Assembly: GCA_900547745.1 (NCBI GenBank)
Contig: URHT01000004.1
Span: 1-64,000 of the forward strand
Source of the DNA: an uncultured Eubacteriales bacterium
GTDB taxonomy: Bacteria > Bacillota > Clostridia > Oscillospirales > Oscillospiraceae
Length of the DNA: 64,000 bases
Direction of reading: 5' to 3'
The position numbers and the translations under genes were made by a program. The notes beneath the pieces were generated by a model, which was given only the letters and a program-made list of their open reading frames with translations, was not told the origin of the DNA and did no database searches. Within the stretch, counting starts at the first letter, position 1, and every line of letters begins with the position of its first letter. Positions 1 to 7,446 of this stretch are shown piece by piece.

Positions 1-372
1 TTCCGGTATGGCATGGACGGAACTGACATAGACCATTTTGCCCACATCATGCTCCCTACATTGCCGGAGAACTCTCCATGTCCCACCCACATTGACCTGA
101 TAGAGCCTCGAACCGGGTCTGGAGGCGACGGAGACGATACCAGCGCAGTGAATCACACAGGTACGGCTGTCGGCATCCGCGAAGAAGTCTGTCAGCGAGT
201 TTTCCGCACACACATCACCGATGACGGTATGGACTTCTTTGGGGAGCAAATTGATATAGGGGTCATCCTGCAGCACAAGCGCATGCACTCGTGCGCCGCG
301 GCGTGCCAGTGCTTCTACAACAGCTCTGCCGAGGAAGCCGGTGGCGCCTGTAACAAGATATTTATCATACAT
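1..372 (-). CDS. NAD-dependent epimerase/dehydratase, N-terminal part (runs off the window)
   Basis: The first 124 codons of an extended short-chain dehydrogenase are visible. The protein starts MYDKYLVTGATGFLGRAVVE, which carries the Rossmann motif TGATGFLG, and continues through VIHCAG, NVGGT and YVSSVH, in the family order. The start ATG at 370-372 is set by an AGGAGG site about 8 nt upstream. The catalytic Tyr-Lys motif and the rest lie outside the window. It is divergent from the TetR gene, so it may be that regulator's target (inference). The substrate is unknown; members act on nucleotide sugars, dihydroflavonol-like aldehydes or steroids. Confidence 0.85.
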   Translation of the reverse strand, partial: MYDKYLVTGATGFLGRAVVEALARRGARVHALVLQDDPYINLLPKEVHTVIGDVCAENSLTDFFADADSRTCVIHCAGIVSVASRPGSRLYQVNVGGTWRVLRQCREHDVGKMVYVSSVHAIPE

Positions 373-401
373 GTAAAAAGCCTCCTCCCTCAAATAAGCA
401 T

Positions 402-469
402 ACAAGTGTTGATTATCTTTCACAAGTACAGTATACTTGAGGGGAAAAGCAGAAACAATCAGCACTTGT
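402..469. promoter_or_regulatory. Candidate operators between the epimerase and TetR genes
   Basis: The divergent intergenic region holds an inverted repeat CAAGTA / TACTTG (423-428 and 434-439). A wider pair, ACAAGTG near 402 and CACTTGT near 463, surrounds it. Symmetric sites like these are what a TetR dimer would bind between two divergent genes. The assignment is inference from symmetry and position only. Confidence 0.35.
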
Positions 470-479
470 CATACGGCTG

Positions 480-520
480 AAAGAAAAGCAACACTTTCTG
501 CCGAAATGTTGCTTTTCTTT
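480..520. repeat. Perfect 14-bp inverted repeat in the TetR leader
   Basis: AAAGAAAAGCAACA (480-493) is repeated as its exact reverse complement at 507-520. After one unpaired base the stem continues for 4 bp (TTTC with GAAA), closing on a TGCC loop. It sits 12 nt before the TetR ribosome binding site. It could be an operator, an attenuator, or a weak A/T-rich terminator; no T-run follows it. Confidence 0.6.
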
Positions 521-545
521 GTGAACTTTTTTGGAGGGGCTCTAT

Positions 546-1115
546 ATGGAGAAGATGGATGCAAGGAAACGCTATACGCAAATGGTGCTCAAGCAGTCTT
601 TTCTAAAGCTGCTGAAGGAAAAACCTGTAAACAGAATTACGGTAAAGGAGGTTTGTGCGCTGGCGCAGCTTAACCGCGCCACCTTCTATGCCCATTACAG
701 CGATTGCTTCGCCCTGATGGAGAGCATCGAGAATGAACTCATCGACGCATTTGAGAAATCCCTTCGCTATGTCAATTCGTTTGATGTGACGGCTCTGATC
801 GAGGCCATTTACGATATGGTCGATCAGAATCAGGCGGCGTGTCGAGTCCTGATTTTGGGGAATACAAGCTCAACCGTCCTTATGCGGATGATTGCCCTGG
901 CCAAGGAGGACAGCATCGCCTACTGGCAGAAAGAGCTGCCTAATGCCAGCGAAACAGAGCTGGAGATGATGTATACCCATCTGTCAAATGGACTGATGCA
1001 TGTTGTCGTGGAAGGCTATGACAAGTACAGCAAGGATGAGATGATCCGCTTTGTCAGCCGCGTGGTGAAGGCCAGCCTTTCGCTGCTTCGCCTTCCCGCA
1101 ATGTCATTTGCTTAA
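546..1115 (+). CDS. TetR/AcrR family transcriptional regulator
   Basis: A 189-residue regulator. The N-terminal helix-turn-helix reads ITVKEVCALAQLNRATFYAHY, the TetR recognition-helix pattern, and a helical ligand/dimer domain follows. The second half resembles the TetR_C_7 type found with dihydroxyacetone-kinase regulators. I chose the ATG at 546 over an upstream in-frame TTG because GGAGGGG lies 6 nt before it. It is divergent from the epimerase and may regulate itself and that gene. The ligand is unknown. Confidence 0.85.
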   Translation: MEKMDARKRYTQMVLKQSFLKLLKEKPVNRITVKEVCALAQLNRATFYAHYSDCFALMESIENELIDAFEKSLRYVNSFDVTALIEAIYDMVDQNQAACRVLILGNTSSTVLMRMIALAKEDSIAYWQKELPNASETELEMMYTHLSNGLMHVVVEGYDKYSKDEMIRFVSRVVKASLSLLRLPAMSFA

Positions 1116-1228
1116 CACAGGCTTTTGCCTGTGCGGCACAATAAGCGTGGAAAATGGTCAAAGATGGGGCAAAGCAGATGATGAGATCTTTCCGGCAGAG
1201 CCGTGGGTTCTCTTTGGTGTCCGCACGC

Positions 1229-1263
1229 GCAGAAGCGGCGCACGATCTGTGCGCCGCTTCTGC
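1229..1263. terminator. Strong hairpin between convergent genes
   Basis: GCAGAAGCGGCGCAC (1229-1243) pairs perfectly with 1249-1263 across a 5-nt loop. It lies between the convergent TetR and amidohydrolase genes. Neither side has a good T-run, so it may act as an mRNA 3' end stabiliser or a factor-assisted terminator. Confidence 0.55.
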
Positions 1264-1303
1264 AAAATTGTAAGGAAGGCAGTGTGTTGTTGCCGTTAAG
1301 GGG

Positions 1304-2494
1304 TTACTTGCTGAGATACTCCAGCGCAATGGCGGTCAGGCCCGCCGCGCCGGACTTCATCACGTCCTCGTTGAACACGATCTTGCCGTTGTGGAGGGAC
1401 ACCAGCTCCTCGCCCCGTCCGGCGTCGATCATCATAAAGGCGGAGGGTGTGTTGGTAAGCTTGCCGAAGAAGCTGAAATCCTCGCTGCCGGTGAAGGGAC
1501 GGTCGAGGTGGATCACCTTGTCCGCACCCAGTTCCTTCGTCACCGCCCGATCCACCAGATCGATCATGGCGCCGTCGTTGTACTGCAGGGCGTAGCCCTC
1601 CTCCAGCTGCACCTCAATGTCGCAGTTGAAGGCGATGCCGATGCCCTTGCAGATGCGGTTGACCTCCTCGATGGCGGTATCGCGGGCCGTGTCGCTGAAG
1701 CTGCGCAGCACCGCCACCATCCGGGCCTCGCCGGCGGTGATATTCACCGCGTCGCCGCCGGACATGGTGCCCACCGTCAGCACGGCAGAGTCCATAGGGT
1801 CGATGCGGCGGGAGACAACGGTCTGCAAAACCGTGATGAGATACCCAGCGCAGGCGATGGCATCGTGGGCGGTATGAGGGGCGGCGCCGTGGCCGCTTTT
1901 GCCGTGGACGGCGATGTGGAACAGGTCGACGGCACTGGTGAAGTAGCCCTTGTACAGCTGCATCCGGCCCACGGTGTCGTTCTCCGACGGGCAGACGTGC
2001 TGGCCGAAAATGGCGTCCACATGGGGGTTCTCCATGACACCCGCCGCCACCAGCTTCCGGGCGCCGCCGGGCATGAGATCCTCGCTGGGTTCAAAGATCA
2101 GCTTGACGGTACCGGCGAAGCTGTCCCGCAGGCGGCACAGCGTCTTGGCCGCGCCCAGCAGCATAGTGGTATGCAGATCGTGGCCGCAGGCGTGCATCTT
2201 GCCCTCGTACTCGCTGGCGAAGGGGACGCCGCTCTCCTCATGGACGGGCAGGGCGTCGATGTCGGCGCGGAGCGCCACGCACTTGCCGGGGCCCTTTTTG
2301 CCGTGGATCAGCGCCACCACGGCAGTGGGCAGGGGCTGCTGGATCTCGTCCACGCCCATTTCCTCCAGCTTCTCACGGATGAGGGCGGAGGTGCGTACCT
2401 CCTGCATACCCGTCTCCGGGTGGGCGTGGATGTCCCGGCGGATGGCCACCAGCTCCTCAAAAATGCTGTCTACAAACGTCTTGATCTCAGACAT
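1304..2494 (-). CDS. M20D family amidohydrolase (N-acyl-amino-acid or hippurate hydrolase type)
   Basis: A 396-residue di-zinc metallohydrolase of the M20D (IAA-amino acid/hippurate hydrolase) group, expected to split N-acyl amino acids or small amides in the cytoplasm. Metal-site motifs are in order: HAHPETGMQE (about residue 23), ALRADIDALP (about 74), HACGHDLHT with the Cys and His ligands (about 101), the lid motif GKSGHGAAPH (about 198) and GSEDFSFF near the C-terminus. Its length is normal. It lies 34 nt downstream of the transporter gene on the same strand, so the two probably form an operon importing and cleaving one substrate class. The exact substrate cannot be read from sequence. 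Confidence 0.9.
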   Translation of the reverse strand: MSEIKTFVDSIFEELVAIRRDIHAHPETGMQEVRTSALIREKLEEMGVDEIQQPLPTAVVALIHGKKGPGKCVALRADIDALPVHEESGVPFASEYEGKMHACGHDLHTTMLLGAAKTLCRLRDSFAGTVKLIFEPSEDLMPGGARKLVAAGVMENPHVDAIFGQHVCPSENDTVGRMQLYKGYFTSAVDLFHIAVHGKSGHGAAPHTAHDAIACAGYLITVLQTVVSRRIDPMDSAVLTVGTMSGGDAVNITAGEARMVAVLRSFSDTARDTAIEEVNRICKGIGIAFNCDIEVQLEEGYALQYNDGAMIDLVDRAVTKELGADKVIHLDRPFTGSEDFSFFGKLTNTPSAFMMIDAGRGEELVSLHNGKIVFNEDVMKSGAAGLTAIALEYLSK

Positions 2495-2528
2495 ATTTCA
2501 AAACCTCTTTTCCGGAAAATACCCTGTG

Positions 2529-3710
2529 TTACAGCCACGCGCTCATGACGCCGGCCACCAGCACGGAGGTGATGGACACCGTGACCATACCGGCCACCAG
2601 CATCTTGGGCATGATCTCCGCGTTGATGGCGGCCTTCTCCTGGGCCGTGGTGCCGGTGGACTCGGAGACCTCGTTGGAAATGATAACGGTGCCGGGGAAG
2701 CCGAACAGGCAGGAGCTGCCGATGGCCATGGATATCTGCCAGCTGTAGCCGAAGATCTTGCCCACCAGAATGGACACGGCGGAGAAGGCGATGGTGCCGA
2801 TGACCACGCATACCACCAGGGGCCACACCATGCTGCCCACCATCTCGGGGGTGGCGCTGGCAAGGTTGGTGAAGATGGACAGGGTGATGATGGGCATAAC
2901 GATACCGGTGGCGTGGGCCTTGCCCAGGGCGTCCTCATCCAGGAAGCCCAGCTCCTTGCAGAGCACGCCGAAGATCAGGCACCATACCAGCTTGTTGACG
3001 GCGTCGTGGAACAGGCTGGACACCCACACGGACAGCAGGGCCACCAGAATGACCTTGGCGATGATGGCGTTGGGGGTGTTGTACTTGTCGGGCAGCGCGG
3101 GGATCAGCTTCTTACGGCCTGCGGCGGCGGCCTGCGCGGCGCCGGCGGCGGTATCCACCGGCAGCTCACCGGCGTCGATCTTCGCCTTGATGCGCTTGGC
3201 CTCGCTCTTGAGGCACAGGGAGGCCACGGGGTAACCCACGAAGCCCTGGGCACACATGACCAGCGTGGCGAACACCGCCAGATCGGGGAGGTTTGCCTTG
3301 TTGGCCATGTCCTGCATGGTCAGCGTGGCCACCACGCCGCCGGACAGGATGGGCGCGCCCACCAGCGCGAAGCCCCGGTCAATGATGAACTGACCGATGA
3401 AGAACACGGCGGCGGAGATGGCGATGCACGCCACCGCCGCGATGATAACGGTGCGCCACTGGGCGCCGAAGTCGCGAAGCCGGATGGTGGTGCCCAGATG
3501 CACCAGCAGCATGGTCACCAGCAGGCCGGCCATGCTCAGCAGCGTGGAATCGGCAAACATGGTGGTGGGGAAGATGCCTGCCCAGAACCCGGCCAGGAAC
3601 ACCACGGACGCCACCAGCAGCATGGACACAATGGCTTTTGTTTTGGCGGAGATCATGTCTCCGACGGCGAACACCACGAAGATGACCGCAGCAGCTAAGA
3701 TCGCATTCAT
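2529..3710 (-). CDS. Polytopic membrane transporter, unnamed family
   Basis: A 393-residue protein made almost entirely of hydrophobic segments (about 10 to 12), for example ILAAAVIFVVFAVGD at the start and MLLVHLGTTIRL in the first third. A soluble basic loop (KSEAKRIKAKIDAGELP) and an Ala-rich stretch lie in the middle. The architecture recalls GltS-like or 2-keto-3-deoxygluconate-permease-like secondary carriers, but I cannot assign a family. The ATG at 3710 is chosen because GGAG lies about 9 nt upstream; the frame stays open to 3839, where no ribosome site is seen. It heads an operon with the M20 amidohydrolase, so acylated amino acids or peptides are plausible cargo (inference). Confidence 0.75.
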   Translation of the reverse strand: MNAILAAAVIFVVFAVGDMISAKTKAIVSMLLVASVVFLAGFWAGIFPTTMFADSTLLSMAGLLVTMLLVHLGTTIRLRDFGAQWRTVIIAAVACIAISAAVFFIGQFIIDRGFALVGAPILSGGVVATLTMQDMANKANLPDLAVFATLVMCAQGFVGYPVASLCLKSEAKRIKAKIDAGELPVDTAAGAAQAAAAGRKKLIPALPDKYNTPNAIIAKVILVALLSVWVSSLFHDAVNKLVWCLIFGVLCKELGFLDEDALGKAHATGIVMPIITLSIFTNLASATPEMVGSMVWPLVVCVVIGTIAFSAVSILVGKIFGYSWQISMAIGSSCLFGFPGTVIISNEVSESTGTTAQEKAAINAEIMPKMLVAGMVTVSITSVLVAGVMSAWL

Positions 3711-3777
3711 TTTGATTTTCTCCTTTTCCTTTTTGGTTTGTGATCTTCCATTTTTTGTAAGTAATGCCAATAAAGAA

Positions 3778-3806
3778 AGCGGCCCCGCCTGAACGACGAA
3801 GCCGCT
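3778..3806 (-). terminator. Possible attenuator hairpin before the transporter gene
   Basis: On the minus strand AGCGGC and GCCGCT pair across a 17-nt loop and are followed by TTCTTTATT. It lies between the aromatic-rich small ORF (ends 3841) and the transporter start (3710), the position expected of an attenuator. The stem is short, so this is tentative. Confidence 0.4.
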
Positions 3807-3840
3807 GGTCGACTCTTGTGAGGAAGTCGGATCGCGCATG

Positions 3841-3993
3841 TCATGTCAGCCGGTATCGGGAATTGCCGCAAAAATAGGCGTACCAAAAGAAGCCCCAGAA
3901 ATAGGAGCTGTTACCGGCATAATAGGAGACGGCGGCATGGTTCTGTGCCATGTCGTTGTGGATCATATCCTGACGCATCATGTGACGGGCCAT
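3841..3993 (-). CDS. 50-residue aromatic-rich small ORF, candidate leader peptide
   Basis: A 50-codon ORF beginning MARHMMRQDMIHNDM and ending in a strongly aromatic stretch (SYFWGFFWYAYF). Twelve of its last 28 residues are Tyr, Phe or Trp. It has a good ribosome site (AAAGGAG, 7 nt before ATG) and lies just behind a consensus promoter (4044-4072). The transporter gene starts 130 nt downstream, after a hairpin. It may be an attenuation leader sensing aromatic aminoacyl-tRNA, or a small membrane protein. I know of no named homologue. Confidence 0.5.
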   Translation of the reverse strand: MARHMMRQDMIHNDMAQNHAAVSYYAGNSSYFWGFFWYAYFCGNSRYRLT

Positions 3994-4043
3994 GTCTGTC
4001 TCCTTTCCGCCGGTATCGCGCCGGCTGTTTTTTTATGGTGCTG

Positions 4044-4072
4044 ATTTTAGAACTTTAAAACGCGAAAGTCAA
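4044..4072 (-). promoter_or_regulatory. Sigma-A promoter for the leader ORF and transporter operon
   Basis: Minus-strand TTGACT (4067-4072), 17-nt spacer, TAAAAT (4044-4049). Transcription would begin near 4037, about 44 nt before the small ORF. A short GCCGG / CCGGC stem precedes the ribosome site. Confidence 0.65.
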
Positions 4073-4131
4073 CAGGAAACTGACACAACATTCACCCAGT
4101 ACGGCGCTCTGTTTTTTGTCCATCCTGCACA

Positions 4132-4160
4132 TAGACGGGCCGCCGTCCGTCCCGTATAAT
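4132..4160 (+). promoter_or_regulatory. Promoter for the cysteine leader and cysE
   Basis: TAGACG (4132-4137), 17-nt spacer, TATAAT (4155-4160). Transcription would begin near 4167, giving a leader that carries the cysteine-rich peptide and a terminator before cysE. It is divergent from the transporter promoter 60 nt away. Confidence 0.65.
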
Positions 4161-4202
4161 GAAGTACGGCGCGGATGAGAGCCGCGCAAAAAGGAGAAAC
4201 GT

Positions 4203-4298
4203 ATGATCGTTAAGCAGACCAGCTGTATCTGTTGTCTGTCCGCCGCCTGTGCGGGCACGGTCTGCTGCGCCCGAAAGGGTCATACGTTTTCTGCCTGA
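4203..4298 (+). CDS. Cysteine-rich leader peptide (31 residues) upstream of cysE
   Basis: The peptide begins MIVKQTSCICCLSAAC and has six cysteines, with the clusters CICC and VCC, so it would stall ribosomes when Cys-tRNA is scarce. It has a good ribosome site (AAGGAG, 6 nt before the ATG). Directly after its stop codon is a hairpin (CGCGGC, 4302-4307, with GCCGCG, 4312-4317), then a full intrinsic terminator, then cysE, the gene for the committed step of cysteine synthesis. The layout is that of classic ribosome-mediated attenuation. Function is inferred from layout and composition. Confidence 0.75.
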   Translation: MIVKQTSCICCLSAACAGTVCCARKGHTFSA

Positions 4299-4336
4299 TA
4301 CCGCGGCGCTTGCCGCGATCATTCCGTATTCTTTGG

Positions 4337-4375
4337 AAACGGTGGAGGATGTGTGACATCTTCCACCGTTTTTTA
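4337..4375 (+). terminator. Intrinsic terminator (attenuator) in the cysE leader
   Basis: A 16-nt arm at 4337-4352 (starting AAACGGTGGAGG) pairs with 4356-4371 (ending TTCCACCGTTT) across a 3-nt loop, with one G-T pair, and runs into T residues. It lies 23 nt before the cysE start. An alternative pairing of CCGT (about 4324) with ACGG inside the left arm could act as the antiterminator. Confidence 0.85.
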
Positions 4376-4397
4376 TGTTGTCAGGAGGCGCAAACAC

Positions 4398-5252
4398 ATG
4401 ACGAATTCCACTGATATCGCACGGGCTATGGCGGACACCATGGCCCACGCGGCCATCCCCATGTACGGGAAAAAGCTGCGGCTGCCCGACCGCAGCGCTA
4501 TCATCTCCCTTATCAAGGAGCTGCGGCGGCTGTTCTTCCCCGCCTATTTCGGGGATCCGCAGCTGATGGCCCTGCCGGCGGAGAACTACGCCGCGCTGCT
4601 GCTGGAGCGCATCGAGACGGCGCTGACCACCCAGATCGCACTGGCGCTGCCGGAGGAGGAGTCGTTGCAGGCATCCCGGATCACCCAGTCCATCGTGGCG
4701 GAGCTGCCCCGCATCCAGCAGGTGCTGCTGACGGACATCGAGGCCACCTTCGACGGCGACCCCGCCGCCGCCAACAAGGAGGAGATCATCTTTGCCTATC
4801 CGGGCCTGTTTGCCATCTTCGTCTACCGCATCGCCCACGAGCTGTACCTGCGGCAGGTGCCCATGATCCCCCGGATGATGACGGAGTACGCCCACAGCCG
4901 CACCGGCATCGACATCCATCCGGGCGCCCAGATCGGCCCGTGGTTCTTCATCGACCACGGCACCGGTATCGTCATCGGCGAGACGACGGTCATCGGCAGT
5001 CACGTCAAGCTGTATCAGGGCGTGACGCTGGGCGCGCTGTCCCCCCGTGCCGGCCACGCCAGCCTGCCGGGCAAGCGCCACCCCACCGTGTGCGACTATG
5101 TCACCATCTACTCCGGCGCGTCCATTCTGGGCGGCAAGACCGTCATCGGCGAGCACTCCGTGGTGGGGGGCAACGCCTTCCTTACCGACTCCGTGGCCGA
5201 CAACACCCGGGTTGTCATCACCGCGCCGGAGACGGTGTTCAAGAACGCCTGA
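4398..5252 (+). CDS. cysE: Serine O-acetyltransferase
   Basis: Makes O-acetylserine from serine and acetyl-CoA, the committed step of cysteine synthesis. The 284-residue protein has an N-terminal helical domain and a C-terminal left-handed beta-helix of hexapeptide repeats (about residue 165 onward: GIDIHPGAQIG, DHGTGIVIGETTVIG, YQGVTLGALS, YSGASILGGKTVIG). The active-site DHGTG motif is intact. It is longer than the short EpsC-like forms, with an N-terminal domain of about 160 residues. The start at 4398 has a CAGGAGG site 9 nt upstream. Expression is probably governed by the leader peptide and terminator just upstream. No cysK lies beside it. Confidence 0.93.
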   Translation: MTNSTDIARAMADTMAHAAIPMYGKKLRLPDRSAIISLIKELRRLFFPAYFGDPQLMALPAENYAALLLERIETALTTQIALALPEEESLQASRITQSIVAELPRIQQVLLTDIEATFDGDPAAANKEEIIFAYPGLFAIFVYRIAHELYLRQVPMIPRMMTEYAHSRTGIDIHPGAQIGPWFFIDHGTGIVIGETTVIGSHVKLYQGVTLGALSPRAGHASLPGKRHPTVCDYVTIYSGASILGGKTVIGEHSVVGGNAFLTDSVADNTRVVITAPETVFKNA

Positions 5253-5276
5253 GCGCGCCGCCGCGCTTGCATAGTT

Positions 5277-5297
5277 ATCCGGTTTTTCCCGGATTTT
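5277..5297 (+). terminator. Short terminator after cysE
   Basis: ATCCGG (5277-5282) pairs with CCGGAT (5289-5294) across TTTTTC and runs into TTTG. Weak by itself; a stronger hairpin follows at 5381. An AT-rich palindrome, AATAATTT / AAATTATT, lies at 5305-5322. Confidence 0.45.
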
Positions 5298-5380
5298 GTG
5301 CATAAATAATTTCAAAATTATTCATATCCTGAAAGGAACCTGAAGCAATAGAATCGCAGGTTGAAATTGTCGTGAAATAA

Positions 5381-5419
5381 CCGGCGGGAGCCGTCCTGTT
5401 TTGGGGCGGCTCCCGCCGG
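5381..5419. terminator. Strong hairpin between cysE and the dCMP deaminase gene
   Basis: CCGGCGGGAGCCG (5381-5393) pairs perfectly with 5407-5419 across a 13-nt loop. On the plus strand it is followed by CTTCTG, only weakly T-rich. It probably insulates the two genes. Confidence 0.6.
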
Positions 5420-5491
5420 CTTCTGTGAGATGCGGCAAATTCTGGTACAAATTTTTGTGCAGTTCGCAGAGGGCGGCGGACAAACCCTTCC

Positions 5492-5521
5492 TTGCCATCT
5501 GCCGGCGCCTTGTATTATAAT
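5492..5521 (+). promoter_or_regulatory. Promoter for the dCMP deaminase gene
   Basis: TTGCCA (5492-5497), 18-nt spacer, TATAAT (5516-5521), 30 nt before the ATG at 5552. Confidence 0.6.
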
Positions 5522-5551
5522 GTTCTTAATACGAAACAGGGAGGCGTCTGC

Positions 5552-6031
5552 ATGGAACGCATCAGCAAGGAAAACTATTATCTGGACATCGCCGAAACGG
5601 TGCTGGAGCGGGCTACCTGCCTGCGCAGGGTCTATGGCGCCATCATCGTCAAGAACGACGAGATCATCTCCACCGGCTACAACGGCGCGCCCAGAGGGCG
5701 GAAGAACTGCGTGGACATGGGCTTTTGCACCAGGGAGGCCATGCAGGTGCCCCGGGGCCAGCGGTATGAGCTGTGCCGCAGCGTCCACGCCGAGGCCAAC
5801 GCCATCATCTCCGCCAGCCGGCGGGACATGGTGGGCAGCACCCTGTATCTGGTGGGGCGGGACGCCCGGACCGGCGCGCTGCTGGGAGACGCCACCAGCT
5901 GCGCCATGTGCCGCCGTCAGGTCATCAACGCCGGGATCAGCCGGGTCATTATCCGCCGGACGGAGACGGAGTTCCAGATCGTGGATGTCCACGACTGGGT
6001 GCATCAGGAGGACGACGTGCCCGCGCTGTGA
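5552..6031 (+). CDS. dCMP deaminase (ComEB-like zinc cytidine/deoxycytidylate deaminase)
   Basis: Deaminates dCMP to dUMP for thymidylate synthesis. The 159-residue protein has the zinc/proton-shuttle motif HAE (79-81) and CAMC (117-120), the family's PCxxC position with Ser instead of Pro. GYNGAPRGRKNC (42-53) is the nucleotide-binding loop typical of dCMP rather than free-cytidine deaminases. The ATG at 5552 follows GGGAGGCG. It has its own promoter and appears monocistronic; a second ribosome site and gene (CyuA) follow after 94 nt. Confidence 0.9.
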   Translation: MERISKENYYLDIAETVLERATCLRRVYGAIIVKNDEIISTGYNGAPRGRKNCVDMGFCTREAMQVPRGQRYELCRSVHAEANAIISASRRDMVGSTLYLVGRDARTGALLGDATSCAMCRRQVINAGISRVIIRRTETEFQIVDVHDWVHQEDDVPAL

Positions 6032-6125
6032 CACGCCGCCGCACCGGCAGAAAAGAGGACTATCCGGCCTGGCGGGCGCACCGGCGGGTCTGATAAAATA
6101 ACAACTGAACAAAGGAGAATGTGTG

Positions 6126-7394
6126 ATGTTGAACGACTCCAAGATCGCCGCCTACACGACGATCCTGCAGGAGGAGCTCCTGCTGGCCACAGGGTGTACA
6201 GAGCCCATCGCCGTCGCGTACTGTGCCGCAAAGCTGCGCGAGGTGTTGGGCGGAAAACCGGAAAAGGTGCTGGCTGAGGTCAGCGGAAACATCCTGAAGA
6301 ACGTGAAATCCGTGGTCGTCCCCAATACGGCGGGACGCCGGGGCATCGACGCCGCCATCGCCGTGGGCATAGTGGCAGGCGACGCCGACGCGGCGCTTCA
6401 GGTCATTGCCAACGTGACGGAGGAGGACACGGCGGCCATCCAGGGCTATCTGGACAGCACGCCCATCCGGGTCACCTGTCCCGAGACGCCCTGCATGCTG
6501 GACATCCGGCTGACGGGCTGGCTGGGGGAGCACCGCGCCTGCGTCCGGGTGGCCAACAACCACACCAACATCATCTACATTGAAAAGGACGGGCAAGTCC
6601 TGAAGGAGCTGCCGGTGACCGGCAACGCCGAGGATCATCTGCAGGACAAGTCCGTGCTGAACGTCAGGGACATCATCACATTCGCTGAAACCATTCCAAT
6701 AGACGCCATCCTGCCCACGGTGGGACGGCAGATCGAAAAGAACACCGCCATCGCCGCCGAGGGACTGCGGAACAGCTGGGGCGCCAACATCGGCTCCACC
6801 CTGCTGCAGAACGCGCAGGACTGGGAGACGCAGGCCCGGGCATGGGCCGCCGCAGGCTCCGACGCCCGGATGAACGGCTGCGAGATGCCGGTGGTCATTG
6901 TGTCCGGCTCCGGCAACCAGGGCATCACCGCCTCCGTGCCTGTGTGGAAGTACGGCAAGCTCATGGGGGCGGACGATGAGAGGATCCTGCGGGCCGTGTG
7001 CCTCAGCGACCTCATCACCATCCATCAGAAAACGGGCATCGGACGGCTCAGCGCCTACTGCGGCGCGGTGTCCGCCGGTGTGGGCGCGGGCTGCGGTATC
7101 GCGTGGCTGCGGGGCGCGGACTACGAGGGCATCTGTCACACGCTGGAAAACGCGGTGGCCATGATCTCCGGCTGCATCTGCGACGGCGCCAAGGCCAGCT
7201 GCGCCAGCAAGATCGCCATGGGCGTGGGCTGCGGCCTGCTGGGCTACGACATGTACCGCAACGGCGACAACTTCCGCCCCGGCGACGGGATTCTGGGCGT
7301 CGATGTGGAGGACACCATCCGCCATGTGGGCGTGCTGGCCGCGCAGGGCATGCGGGAGACTGACCGGGTGATCCTGCGGATCATGACGGAGTGA
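6126..7394 (+). CDS. cyuA: L-cysteine desulfidase, CyuA/YhaM family (UPF0597)
   Basis: A 422-residue serine-dehydratase-alpha-like protein. CyuA enzymes use a [4Fe-4S] cluster to split L-cysteine into pyruvate, ammonia and sulfide. The early ATGCTEPIAVAY motif (Cys24) and the late CICDGAKASCASK region supply the expected cluster cysteines; VSGSGNQGI lies between. The ATG at 6126 is preferred over the GTG at 6123 because of the AAAGGAG site. With cysE 900 bp upstream, cysteine synthesis and breakdown genes are neighbours. The following gene is a possible pyruvate carrier (CstA), which fits pyruvate as a product. L-serine dehydratase activity is the main alternative. Confidence 0.85.
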   Translation: MLNDSKIAAYTTILQEELLLATGCTEPIAVAYCAAKLREVLGGKPEKVLAEVSGNILKNVKSVVVPNTAGRRGIDAAIAVGIVAGDADAALQVIANVTEEDTAAIQGYLDSTPIRVTCPETPCMLDIRLTGWLGEHRACVRVANNHTNIIYIEKDGQVLKELPVTGNAEDHLQDKSVLNVRDIITFAETIPIDAILPTVGRQIEKNTAIAAEGLRNSWGANIGSTLLQNAQDWETQARAWAAAGSDARMNGCEMPVVIVSGSGNQGITASVPVWKYGKLMGADDERILRAVCLSDLITIHQKTGIGRLSAYCGAVSAGVGAGCGIAWLRGADYEGICHTLENAVAMISGCICDGAKASCASKIAMGVGCGLLGYDMYRNGDNFRPGDGILGVDVEDTIRHVGVLAAQGMRETDRVILRIMTE

Positions 7395-7411
7395 GTGCGA
7401 TAAGCGCAGGC

Positions 7412-7446
7412 AAAAAGAACCACCGGAGGGTGGTTCTTTTTTTGTG
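7412..7446 (+). terminator. Intrinsic terminator after cyuA
   Basis: AAAAAGAACCACC (7412-7424) pairs with GGTGGTTCTTTTT across a GGAG loop and continues into T residues. A textbook Rho-independent terminator. Confidence 0.9.

Noticed and set aside
3843..4058. Plus-strand small ORFs at 3838-4058
   Set aside because: They are antisense to the minus-strand leader ORF, have no ribosome site, and are contradicted by the minus-strand promoter at 4044-4072.
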